Part shown: positions 25,982 to 34,459 of the stretch, piece by piece | Numbering within the stretch: position 1 is the stretch's first letter | Layout of the letters: each line of letters opens with the position of its first letter | Assembly: GCA_020635035.1 (NCBI GenBank) | Contig: JACKAO010000004.1 | Coordinates: 124,001 to 188,000, forward strand | Direction: 5' to 3' | DNA from: Calditrichia bacterium | GTDB taxonomy: Bacteria > Calditrichota > Calditrichia > Calditrichales > J004 | Length of the DNA stretch: 64,000 nt | The notes under the pieces: model-generated | What the model was told of the DNA's origin: nothing | Databases searched by the model: none | Seen by the model: the letters and a program-made list of their open reading frames with translations, nothing else | Position numbers and translations under genes: made by a program

Positions 25982-27783
25982 AACTTCCTGTTGTTTTTTT
26001 ACTTTTCCTGTTTGGATTTAATATTCTATATGCTCAAAACTATTTCGGGGGAGAACTTCGAACTATTGACAGTTTCACATATGGCCGCTTCGAAGTAAAG
26101 TACAAAGTAGCCCGCGGTACCAGCGTTCTATCGACATTTTTCACATATAATGATTTTGAGAAATGCTGTAGTGAATGGAATGAAATTGATATTGAAATAC
26201 TGGGCCGTTACTCAGATGATATTCAAACTACCACGATTGTTCCGCGTCAGTTTACATATAATAGTCATACAAAACTCGATTTTGATCCGGCAGAAGATTT
26301 CCATGAATATGGGTTTGAATGGACTCCGGATTACGTAGCCTGGTTTGTTGATGGTAAAGAAGTTTATCGTCAGACTGGTGAACATATTTCAACCCTGGTG
26401 TTTGGCCAGAAAATTATGATGAATATCTGGGCTGCAGAATGGGTGCCCTGGGTAGGTGAATGGAACCCGGAGCTTCTACCGTTTTTTGCAAAATACGATT
26501 GGGTGACTTACTACGATTACACTCCTGGCGAAGGTAATTATGGAACGGATAATAATTTTACCTTTAGCTGGAAGGATGATTTTGAAGAATGGGACCAGGA
26601 AAAATGGGAAAAAGCTTCACATACATTTGGCGGAAACAGAATAACCTTTTCTCCGGATAATGTTGTTTTTAAAGACGGTTTAATGATTCTATGTTTAACA
26701 GATGCAGATCATCTTGGATATACAGATGAAGTAAACCCTACGATCCAATGGGCACGGTTAACAGATTCAACAATATCTGTAGCTTTTAGCGAAAAAGTAA
26801 CCGAACTATCCATCAGTAATAGTGCGAATTATTCCATTCCCGGTCTGAAAATTAAGAGTGTAAAACCATGGGATAATTTACGCGGAGTGGAAATTAATGT
26901 CTCGGAGCCTGACACAGCCCAGGCATACAATATCGTGGTTTTTAATCTGTCGGACATGGCAGATCCTGTAAATACCAAACTTTTCGATTCAGCTTCGATT
27001 ATTAAAGCCACCCCGCTTTCTTTCCCTGTTAAAATAAACACGGGAGCAAATTTCCACTATAAAGACTTTTTACCGGACCAGGTATGGGGGCCAACAGTAG
27101 AATACGGACATATGGATGGTTACGAAAACAGTTACCCGGCTGTAGATGCAGCCAATTCCGAAGATGATTCCCTGTTTAAGGCACAGTTGGAAGAAGTTGT
27201 GCACTATAATGTTCGTGTACCAAATGGTGCTTATAATATTGAACTGCAGTTTGCAGAAGTAAAATATGAAGAAGCGGGTAAGCGCATTTTTAATGTTTTG
27301 ATTGAAGATTCTACCGTTATAGAGAATCTTGATGTTTTTGCACAGGCAGGAATTAATTCCGCTTTAACTTATAATTTTGAAAATATCCGTGTCGATGACG
27401 GCATCCTGACTTTTTATTTTACTAACTGGACACAACACCCGGTGATTAATGCTATTATTATTAATCCGGTTGCCACATCAATAGCAGATAAGGATATTAT
27501 AAGCCCCCTGCCGACAAAGTTAAAGCAGAATTATCCCAATCCATTTAATCCGCTGACAAAAATAGAGTTTTACCTTGCTGAAAATGCCAATGTGCAAATT
27601 GATATTTTTAATACTGCCGGACAGCTTATCAAAAATCTTACAACACAGAAAATGGTAAAAGGGCAGCATGCTGTAACCTTCAATGGCAGCTCCTTAGCGA
27701 GTGGTGTTTATTATTACAGATTAACTGTTGCGGGCAGTAAAGATGTCTTCTCTGAAACGCGTAAAATGTTACTGATCAAATAA
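25978..27783 (+). CDS. Circularly permuted GH16 lichenase (beta-1,3-1,4-glucanase) with malectin-like CBM and T9SS domain
   Basis: 601 residues. After a signal peptide (YAQN) the GH16 fold begins in the middle: strands FGGELRTIDSFTYGRFEVKY, then the active site EWNEIDIEILG with nucleophile Glu69, Asp71 and acid/base Glu73. The E-x-D-x-E spacing without bulge is the lichenase form. The segment that begins ordinary lichenases (SWKDDFEEWDQEKW ... DGLMILCLTD, residues 192-242) instead follows the usual last strand (YDWVTYYDYTPGEG). This is the same order as the Fibrobacter succinogenes lichenase. Next come an Ig-like region (about 250-340), a malectin/CBM57-like domain (about 345-500) and a T9SS domain with KQNYPNPFNPLTKIEF. 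Expected substrate: mixed-linkage beta-glucan. Translation is coupled to the preceding lipoprotein gene. Confidence 0.92.
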   Translation: MKLPVVFLLFLFGFNILYAQNYFGGELRTIDSFTYGRFEVKYKVARGTSVLSTFFTYNDFEKCCSEWNEIDIEILGRYSDDIQTTTIVPRQFTYNSHTKLDFDPAEDFHEYGFEWTPDYVAWFVDGKEVYRQTGEHISTLVFGQKIMMNIWAAEWVPWVGEWNPELLPFFAKYDWVTYYDYTPGEGNYGTDNNFTFSWKDDFEEWDQEKWEKASHTFGGNRITFSPDNVVFKDGLMILCLTDADHLGYTDEVNPTIQWARLTDSTISVAFSEKVTELSISNSANYSIPGLKIKSVKPWDNLRGVEINVSEPDTAQAYNIVVFNLSDMADPVNTKLFDSASIIKATPLSFPVKINTGANFHYKDFLPDQVWGPTVEYGHMDGYENSYPAVDAANSEDDSLFKAQLEEVVHYNVRVPNGAYNIELQFAEVKYEEAGKRIFNVLIEDSTVIENLDVFAQAGINSALTYNFENIRVDDGILTFYFTNWTQHPVINAIIINPVATSIADKDIISPLPTKLKQNYPNPFNPLTKIEFYLAENANVQIDIFNTAGQLIKNLTTQKMVKGQHAVTFNGSSLASGVYYYRLTVAGSKDVFSETRKMLLIK

Positions 27784-27822
27784 ATTATCGAAACCTTCAG
27801 GCCCGGAAAAAACATTTATACC

Positions 27823-29982
27823 ATGCAAATTGAACAACTTATAGCAAAAATGACTCTGGCAGAAAAAATCGGACAGATGTCTCAATTTAATGGTATGGAT
27901 GGTGAAATCAGCGAAGAGTTTAAAGAAAAAATAAGAAAAGGTCTGGTCGGTTCTGTCCTTAATGAAGTTAATCTGCATAAAATAAATGAAATACAGCGTA
28001 TTGCAGTTGAAGAGAGTCGATTAGGAATACCGCTTCTTATTGGCCGCGATGTAATCCACGGTTTTAAAACAATTTTGCCAATTCCGCTTGGTCAGGCGGC
28101 ATCATTTAATCCTGAAATTATCAAAGAAGGCGCCCGGATGGCTGCAATTGAAGCGCGTTCAAGTGGAATCAACTGGACATTTGCACCCATGATTGATATT
28201 ACGCGTGATCCACGCTGGGGTCGCATTGCCGAATGTTTGGGGGAAGATCCGTTTTTAACAGCGGTCTTAGGTCCGGCGATGGTCAGTGGCTTTCAGGGTG
28301 ACCTGGGATCAAAAGGAAATATTGCCGCTTGTGCCAAGCATTTTGCTGCATACGGGGCTGCGGAAGGCGGCCGTGATTATAACACGGTAACTGTTCCTGA
28401 AAATGAACTGCGCGATGTATATCTGCCGCCATTTAAAGCCTGTGTTGATAATGATGTTGCTACATTTATGTCGGCATTTAATGAGATAAACGGTGTACCG
28501 GCAACCGGAAACGAATTCCTGACACGACAGATTTTACGTGATGAATGGAATTACAAGGGTTTTGTTGTCAGCGATTATGAATCTGTTACACAGCAGGTTG
28601 TTCACGGACATACGCCAAACAATAAAGCTGCAGCAGCCCAGGCTGTAAAAGCCGGGGTTGATATGGAAATGGTCAGCACTTCATACGCAGACCATATTGA
28701 AGAATTATTAAGCGAAGGTGTTATAACACAACAGCAGATTGATGATTCTGTTCGGGCTATCCTGAATGTAAAATTCCGGCTTGGCTTATTCAGTAATGCT
28801 CAGACAGATCCGTCCAATTTTCCTGAATGGGTTAATGATGAGCACCGGGCAGTAGCTAAAAATGCAGCATTACAAAGTCTTGTCCTTCTGAAAAATGATA
28901 AAAATATCCTGCCATTGAGATCCGGCTTAAAAGACATTGCTGTTATCGGACCGCTGGCAGATGCTCCCCATGACCAGCTTGGTACATGGGTTTTTGATGG
29001 GGATAAAAAACATTCGGTTACCCCTTTACAGGCTATAAAAGAACAAACATCCGGAAAAGCTGTTGTCCACTTCGCAAAGGGGCTGGAAAACAGCCGCAGC
29101 AAGGATACAAGTGGTTTTTCGGAAGCACTTGAAGCAGCAAAAAGATCTGATATTATTCTGCTGTTTCTAGGGGAAGAAGCTATTCTGTCGGGCGAATCAC
29201 ATTGTCGTGCTGATATCAATCTGCCCGGAGCGCAGGAATTGCTGGCTGCAGAACTTGCCGCAACAGGGAAACCTTTTGTTACTGTTATTCTTGCCGGTCG
29301 TCCACTAACCATTCGAAATATTGTTAATACGACGGACGCAGTCATATACGCCTGGCATCCGGGAACAATGGCAGGCCCGGCTATTAGTGATATCCTTTTT
29401 GGAAAAGAAATACCATCAGGGAAGTTGCCGGTCACTTTTCCCACACATGTCGGGCAGATACCGATGTATTATGCGCACAAGAATACCGGCAAACCGGCTA
29501 CCAGCAAATCCTGGGAAAAAATAGACGATATACCGGCAGATGCGGCGCAGTTATCCATTGGTAACACATCACACTATCTTGATGAAGGGTTTGAGCCTTT
29601 GTTTCCGTTTGGTTATGGGCTCTCGTATACAATGTTTGATTACAGTAATCTTAAACTTGTTGAAACGAGGGTAAAAATGGACAATCCGGTTCAGATTTCT
29701 GTTGATGTGAAAAATTCAGGAGACTACGATGCTGTTGAAGTCGCGCAGCTCTATGTCCGCGATCTGTATGCTGACAGAACCCGTCCGGTGCGTGAATTGA
29801 AGGGTTTCCGACGTGTGTTTATCAGGAAGGGCGAAACTCTAAACATTCAGTTTGAACTTAAGTCACAAGACCTTGCATTTCATAATCGTCAAATGAAAAA
29901 AGTAACCGAACCTGGGCAGTTTCAGGTTTGGATTGGTGGCAACTCGAACGCTGAACTTACAGCTTTCTTTGAATTAGAATAG
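27823..29982 (+). CDS. GH3 beta-glucosidase, cytoplasmic
   Basis: 719 residues, GH3 with the (alpha/beta)8 barrel, the alpha/beta sandwich and the C-terminal fibronectin-III-like domain (about 610-719). The nucleophile is Asp251 in VVSDYESV. A probable acid/base is Glu458 in LSGESHCRADINLPG, by comparison with BglX-type enzymes. There is no signal peptide: the protein starts MQIEQLIAKMTLAEKIGQM. It should therefore act inside the cell, removing glucose from the non-reducing end of imported oligosaccharides. It differs from the second GH3 (30250-32460), which is a lipoprotein, so the two enzymes probably divide work between compartments. Loss of a signal by mis-called start is unlikely, because the upstream 39 nt hold no in-frame hydrophobic extension. 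Confidence 0.94.
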   Translation: MQIEQLIAKMTLAEKIGQMSQFNGMDGEISEEFKEKIRKGLVGSVLNEVNLHKINEIQRIAVEESRLGIPLLIGRDVIHGFKTILPIPLGQAASFNPEIIKEGARMAAIEARSSGINWTFAPMIDITRDPRWGRIAECLGEDPFLTAVLGPAMVSGFQGDLGSKGNIAACAKHFAAYGAAEGGRDYNTVTVPENELRDVYLPPFKACVDNDVATFMSAFNEINGVPATGNEFLTRQILRDEWNYKGFVVSDYESVTQQVVHGHTPNNKAAAAQAVKAGVDMEMVSTSYADHIEELLSEGVITQQQIDDSVRAILNVKFRLGLFSNAQTDPSNFPEWVNDEHRAVAKNAALQSLVLLKNDKNILPLRSGLKDIAVIGPLADAPHDQLGTWVFDGDKKHSVTPLQAIKEQTSGKAVVHFAKGLENSRSKDTSGFSEALEAAKRSDIILLFLGEEAILSGESHCRADINLPGAQELLAAELAATGKPFVTVILAGRPLTIRNIVNTTDAVIYAWHPGTMAGPAISDILFGKEIPSGKLPVTFPTHVGQIPMYYAHKNTGKPATSKSWEKIDDIPADAAQLSIGNTSHYLDEGFEPLFPFGYGLSYTMFDYSNLKLVETRVKMDNPVQISVDVKNSGDYDAVEVAQLYVRDLYADRTRPVRELKGFRRVFIRKGETLNIQFELKSQDLAFHNRQMKKVTEPGQFQVWIGGNSNAELTAFFELE

Positions 29983-30007
29983 TACCAAATATTATTTCCG
30001 AGATTTT

Positions 30008-30250
30008 ATGCTAGAATATATGATTGCCCAGAGAAAGAAAATTGAAATCGAAAAGTGGAACGAAGGTATCCGCAGAAAAGCCGATCCGGGAACGGATTTT
30101 GTTATCTGGTGGATTTTAAACCACGGGGCTTCTTTCCGCAACGCCTGGCACAATTCGCTTTGTAAAAATTGTTCATTGAATAGTGTGTGTGGCCATGAAG
30201 TAAAAATAATCTGTAATAAATATAATCTGAATACAAGCGAGAACGACTAA
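30008..30250 (+). CDS. Small cysteine-containing protein of unknown function
   Basis: 80 residues, cytoplasmic by appearance (no signal or membrane helix). The C-terminal half has CKNCSLNSVC (Cys52, Cys55, Cys61) plus His63 and Cys69, a spacing suited to a zinc or iron-sulfur site. The middle carries an aromatic DFVIWWILNHGASFRNAW segment. I do not recognise the family. The stop TAA shares its last base with the ATG of the next GH3 gene, so translation is probably coupled, and the codon use fits its neighbours; it is likely a real gene. An in-frame ATG at 30020 is an alternative start. Confidence 0.7.
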   Translation: MLEYMIAQRKKIEIEKWNEGIRRKADPGTDFVIWWILNHGASFRNAWHNSLCKNCSLNSVCGHEVKIICNKYNLNTSEND

Positions 30251-32460
30251 TGCGATTTATAAAAGTTCCCACCGTTGTTTTACTTTTTTTCCTGTTGGCA
30301 TGTTCAGGTCAGCACTTACTTGTAAATCATCAAAATTTGTCTGTTGATCAAAAAATTGATTCTTTACTGAGCCGGATGACTCTTGAAGAAAAAATTGGAA
30401 TGACACATGGCAATACAAAATTTTCAACGGCTGGTGTGCAGCGTCTTGGCATACCTGATCTGATGATGTCCGATGGGCCGCATGGTGTTCGGGAAGAAAT
30501 AAAACCGCATTCATGGGAACCTGCCGGGTGGACGAATGATTCATCAAGTTATTTTCCGACGGGAACAGCCCTTTCTGCAACATGGAATCCGGATTTGGCC
30601 TATCGATTTGGTCAGGCCCTTGGCCAGGAAGCGCGTGCCCGCAAAAAAGATATTATTCTTGGACCCGGCATAAATATTATGCGGACACCCCTGTGTGGCA
30701 GGAACTTCGAATACATGGGCGAAGATCCTTACCTGGTTACACGAATGGTTGTTCCTTATATAAAAGGAGTGCAGGAACAGGATGTTGCTGCCTGTCTCAA
30801 ACATTATGCTCTAAATAACCAGGAATTTGAACGAAATCAGATAAATGCAAAATTATCTGAACGTGCCTTAAGAGAAATTTATCTGCCCGGATATGAAGCC
30901 GCGGTTAGAGATGCTGAAGTTTTGACAGTTATGTCGGCGTATAATAAAGTTCGTGGTTTTTGGTGTTCAGAAAATTCTTACCTGCTAAATGATATTCTTA
31001 AAGGTGAATGGAAATTTTCGGGTATCGTTATCTCGGATTGGGCCGGAACACACTCAACTGTTTCGGCTGCAAATGCCGGTTTAGATATCGAGATGGGTAC
31101 AAATAAACCATATAATGAGTTTTATTTTGCCGATCCGCTAATGGATGCTGTGCAGAAGGGAGAAGTCTCTGAAAAAACTATTGATGATAAAGTGCGCAGA
31201 ATTCTGAAGGTTATGTTTAAATCCGGGGTTTTTAAGGAAGACAGAGCAGCTGGATCGTTTGTTACCAAAGAACATTTTGATGTTGCCCGGGCTGTTGCGG
31301 AAGAAGCAGTTGTTCTGCTCAAAAATGATAATAATTTACTCCCGCTTAATATAAAAAAGATCAAATCAATTGCAGTTATAGGAGACAACGCTACCCGAAA
31401 ACATGCTGCCGGAGGGGGGAGTTCCGGTTTAAAAGCGTTGTATGAAATTACCCCGCTTGAAGGTTTAAAAAATAAAATCACAGCCAATACAAAAATAGAA
31501 TTTTCCCTGGGTTATAAAAAAACCAGCAAGTTTACCTGGGATAAGGGCGTGCTTAATTCTTTTAATCCTGAAGAAGCCCAAAAATTAAGGCAGGAAGCAG
31601 TCTCTGCCGCTGCAAAATCAGAAGTAGTTATTGTTTTTGCCGGGTTAAATCATGATTTTGATACTGAAGGTATCGATCGCAAGGATATGGTGCTGCCCTA
31701 TGAGCAGGACATCCTTATCAAAGAAATCAGCGAAGTAAATCCAAATACAGTAGTAGTGTTAATAAGCGGTTCTCCTGTCGAAATGCCCTGGCATGAAAAG
31801 GTACCGTCGATTCTCCAGGGGTGGTACGCGGGAATGGAAGCAGGAAATGTTTTCGCAGATATTCTTTTTGGTGATGTAAACCCATCAGGAAAGCTAACCT
31901 TCACCTTCCCAAACACTTTAGAAGACTCTCCGGCTCACACGCTTGGGACTTATCCAGGCAGAGATTTACAGTCTGAATATAGCGAAGATATCCTTGTCGG
32001 ATATCGTTGGTTTGACACCAAAAATATCGACCCGTTATTTCCATTTGGACACGGACTTTCTTACAGCACTTTTGAATATAGCGATCTGAAATTAAGCAAG
32101 GCTAAGATCGGAGAAGGCGCAGGAGTGCAGGTTTCACTTACTGTGAAAAACTCAGGCAATCAGCCAGGTTATGAAACGGTTCAATTATATGTTCAGGATA
32201 TAGAAAGCTCACTAATTCGCCCTGTTAAAGAATTAAAGGCTTTTGAAAAAATTTACCTGCAACCAAATGAAATCAAAAATTTGAACTTTAAACTCAATGC
32301 CAGCGCATTTGCATTTTTTGATGAAATGGACATGCAATGGAAAACAGAACCCGGGGTTTTTAAAGTTCATGCAGGCAGCTCATCCCGGGATATTCGCCTA
32401 ACGGCTGATTTTAAAATAGTAAATACAATTAATGACACCATTGATATTTTTATTGACTAA
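30250..32460 (+). CDS. GH3 beta-glucosidase/exo-beta-glucanase, lipoprotein
   Basis: 736 residues. A lipoprotein signal ends at Cys18 (FLLACSG), placing the enzyme in the periplasm or on the outer membrane. The GH3 signatures are clear: DLMMSDGPHGVRE near the N-terminus, the nucleophile Asp263 in VISDWAGTH, the LCGRNFEYMGEDP barrel segment, and a C-terminal fibronectin-III-like domain. The SDGPHG motif groups it with secreted BglX/BglB-like beta-glucosidases. It should release glucose from beta-gluco-oligosaccharides before inner-membrane transport. The start codon overlaps the preceding small-gene stop by one base. Aldo/keto reductase genes follow. Confidence 0.94.
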   Translation: MRFIKVPTVVLLFFLLACSGQHLLVNHQNLSVDQKIDSLLSRMTLEEKIGMTHGNTKFSTAGVQRLGIPDLMMSDGPHGVREEIKPHSWEPAGWTNDSSSYFPTGTALSATWNPDLAYRFGQALGQEARARKKDIILGPGINIMRTPLCGRNFEYMGEDPYLVTRMVVPYIKGVQEQDVAACLKHYALNNQEFERNQINAKLSERALREIYLPGYEAAVRDAEVLTVMSAYNKVRGFWCSENSYLLNDILKGEWKFSGIVISDWAGTHSTVSAANAGLDIEMGTNKPYNEFYFADPLMDAVQKGEVSEKTIDDKVRRILKVMFKSGVFKEDRAAGSFVTKEHFDVARAVAEEAVVLLKNDNNLLPLNIKKIKSIAVIGDNATRKHAAGGGSSGLKALYEITPLEGLKNKITANTKIEFSLGYKKTSKFTWDKGVLNSFNPEEAQKLRQEAVSAAAKSEVVIVFAGLNHDFDTEGIDRKDMVLPYEQDILIKEISEVNPNTVVVLISGSPVEMPWHEKVPSILQGWYAGMEAGNVFADILFGDVNPSGKLTFTFPNTLEDSPAHTLGTYPGRDLQSEYSEDILVGYRWFDTKNIDPLFPFGHGLSYSTFEYSDLKLSKAKIGEGAGVQVSLTVKNSGNQPGYETVQLYVQDIESSLIRPVKELKAFEKIYLQPNEIKNLNFKLNASAFAFFDEMDMQWKTEPGVFKVHAGSSSRDIRLTADFKIVNTINDTIDIFID

Positions 32461-32478
32461 GATCAGGTGAATCAAAAA

Positions 32479-33456
32479 ATGCAAAGAAAACTAGGACGAA
32501 GCGGTTTAGAAGTCTCGGCCATGGGAATGGGTTGTTGGGCAATCGGTGGCCCCTTCTGGGAAGGAAAAGATGCGCTTGGATGGAGCAAAGTGGATGATAG
32601 TGAATCTGTAAAAGCCATTCACTGTGCTCTTGACTTTGGTATTAATTTTTTTGACACGGCAGATGTTTATGGGGCCGGACATAGTGAACGGGTTATCGGA
32701 AAAGCTTTGCATAGTGAACGTAAAAATGTAATTATTGCTACAAAATTTGGTAACGTTTTTGATGAAGAAACAAAACAAATTACCGGCAACAATGCATCAC
32801 CGGATTACATTCTTAATGCCTGTGATGCTTCCCTGAAACGCCTGAATACGGATTATATTGATCTTTACCAGTTTCATCTGAATGATTTTGATCCGGATAA
32901 AGCTGGGGAAGTGCGTGACACGCTGGAGAGTCTGGTTCAATCTGGTAAAATACGGTTTTATGGCTGGAGTACTGATTTCAGGGAACGTGCCCAGGTTTTT
33001 GAGCAGGGTGAGCATTGCACCGCTGTGCAGCACCAGTTAAATGTCCTGGATGATAATAACGCTGTTCTTGATTTTTGTACTGAAAAAAATCTTGCCAGTA
33101 TAAACCGTGGCCCTCTGGCAATGGGGCTGTTAACAGGAAAATATAATAAAAATTCTCAGCTTGGTGTGGATGATGTTCGCGGACTAAAGAGTCCGGTCTG
33201 GATGAAGTATTTCCAGAAAGGACGTGCAGCTGATGAATGGCTGGAAAAGGTTGAAAGCTTAAGGCAGATATTAACCATAGACGGACGCAGCCTGGTGCAG
33301 GGAGCATTGGGCTGGTTATGGGGACGCAGCAGTAAAACGATTCCTATACCTGGTTTTAAGAATGTTAAGCAGGTGGAAGAGAATGCCCGTGCTATGGAAT
33401 ATGGTAGTTTGTCAGAAGAACAAATGCTCAAAATTGAAGAAATTCTGGAACGTTAA
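32479..33456 (+). CDS. Aldo/keto reductase
   Basis: 325 residues from ATG 32479, chosen because AGGTGA lies 8 nt upstream; a GTG at 32467 is in frame but lies on that site. It is an NADP-dependent (alpha/beta)8 reductase. The catalytic tetrad is complete: Asp59 and Tyr64 in FFDTADVYGAGHSER, Lys89 in IATKFG and His133 in YQFHLND. No signal peptide, so cytoplasmic. A paralogue follows 15 nt later. The two lie between GH3 and GH30 genes, suggesting they act on an aldose or modified sugar released from the glucan, but substrate is not deducible. Confidence 0.92.
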   Translation: MQRKLGRSGLEVSAMGMGCWAIGGPFWEGKDALGWSKVDDSESVKAIHCALDFGINFFDTADVYGAGHSERVIGKALHSERKNVIIATKFGNVFDEETKQITGNNASPDYILNACDASLKRLNTDYIDLYQFHLNDFDPDKAGEVRDTLESLVQSGKIRFYGWSTDFRERAQVFEQGEHCTAVQHQLNVLDDNNAVLDFCTEKNLASINRGPLAMGLLTGKYNKNSQLGVDDVRGLKSPVWMKYFQKGRAADEWLEKVESLRQILTIDGRSLVQGALGWLWGRSSKTIPIPGFKNVKQVEENARAMEYGSLSEEQMLKIEEILER

Positions 33457-33471
33457 AACGAAGGAAAAAAT

Positions 33472-34455
33472 ATGCAATACCGGGAGCTGGGCCGAACCGG
33501 ATGGAAAGTTTCAACTATAAGTTTTGGTGCGTGGGCAATCGGTGGAACCTGGGGCAAAGTGGATGATAAAGAGTCGATAGCCGCGCTTCATAAAGCCGTT
33601 GAACAGGGTGTTAATTTTTTTGATACGGCAGACGTGTATGGCGACGGGCATAGTGAGCGACTTATATCAGAAATAAAACTCGGGTATGGTGATAAAATAA
33701 AAGTAGCCACGAAAGCAGGCCGCCGGCTTAATCCGCACACAGCAGCCGGTTATAATAGTGAAAATTTGACAAACTTTGTTGAAAGAAGTTTAAAAAATCT
33801 CAAAGTCGAAGCTCTGGATTTGCTGCAGTTACATTGTCCGCCAACGGATGTTTATTATCAGCCCGAAGTTTTTGCCGTACTGGATAATCTGGTTAAACAG
33901 GGAAAAATCCGTTTTTATGGTGTCAGTGTTGAACGGGTTGAAGAAGCGCTTAAGGCAATCGAATTTCCGAATGTCCAAAGTATTCAGATTATTTTTAATA
34001 TGTTCCGTCAAAGACCTGCAGAATTGTTTTTTCACCAGGCGTTGAAGAAAAAAGTCGGAATTCTTGCACGGGTGCCATTAGCATCGGGTATGCTGACAGG
34101 AAAACTCAAAGCAGAATCAACTTTTGAAAAAGATGATCACAGGCATTTTAACCGGAATGGTGAAGCTTTTGACAGGGGAGAGACTTTCTCAGGAGTGGAA
34201 TATGGCAAAGGGCTTGAAGTTGTTGAAGAATTGAAAAAAATCTGCCCTCCGGGCAGCAGTTTAGCACAATTTGCAATGCGCTGGATTCTTATGCACAAGG
34301 CAGTAACCTGCGCCATTCCCGGTGCAAAAAGTTCAGAGCAGGTTGTGCAAAATGCAGCCGCTTCCGATCTTCCCGCTCTCAGCGATCAGGAAATGCTTAC
34401 TGTTAAAAATTTGTATGATTTAAATCTTAAATCCTTAGTTCATCAATACTGGTAG
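33472..34455 (+). CDS. Aldo/keto reductase (second of tandem pair)
   Basis: 327 residues; tetrad Asp51, Tyr56 (FFDTADVYGDGHSER), Lys81 (VATKAGRR) and His121 (LQLHCPP). It shares the start RELGRTGWKVSTISFGAWAIGG with the upstream copy and the same general layout, yet differs widely in the second half, including around the cofactor loop near residues 200-230. The pair therefore diverged long ago and probably has distinct substrates. An AAGGAAAA site precedes the start. Cytoplasmic. GH30 follows after 4 nt. The role in glucan use is unknown. Confidence 0.92.
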   Translation: MQYRELGRTGWKVSTISFGAWAIGGTWGKVDDKESIAALHKAVEQGVNFFDTADVYGDGHSERLISEIKLGYGDKIKVATKAGRRLNPHTAAGYNSENLTNFVERSLKNLKVEALDLLQLHCPPTDVYYQPEVFAVLDNLVKQGKIRFYGVSVERVEEALKAIEFPNVQSIQIIFNMFRQRPAELFFHQALKKKVGILARVPLASGMLTGKLKAESTFEKDDHRHFNRNGEAFDRGETFSGVEYGKGLEVVEELKKICPPGSSLAQFAMRWILMHKAVTCAIPGAKSSEQVVQNAAASDLPALSDQEMLTVKNLYDLNLKSLVHQYW

Positions 34456-34459
34456 TCTT

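Noticed and set aside
25978..27783. GH16 truncated at its N-terminus
   Set aside because: The missing N-terminal strands are found after the last strand, in the same order as the Fibrobacter enzyme, so the domain is permuted, not truncated.
28800..29444. 214-codon open frame on the minus strand inside the first GH3 gene
   Set aside because: It is antisense to a GH3 with intact motifs, has no ribosome-binding site and its translation resembles no family; a codon-bias shadow.
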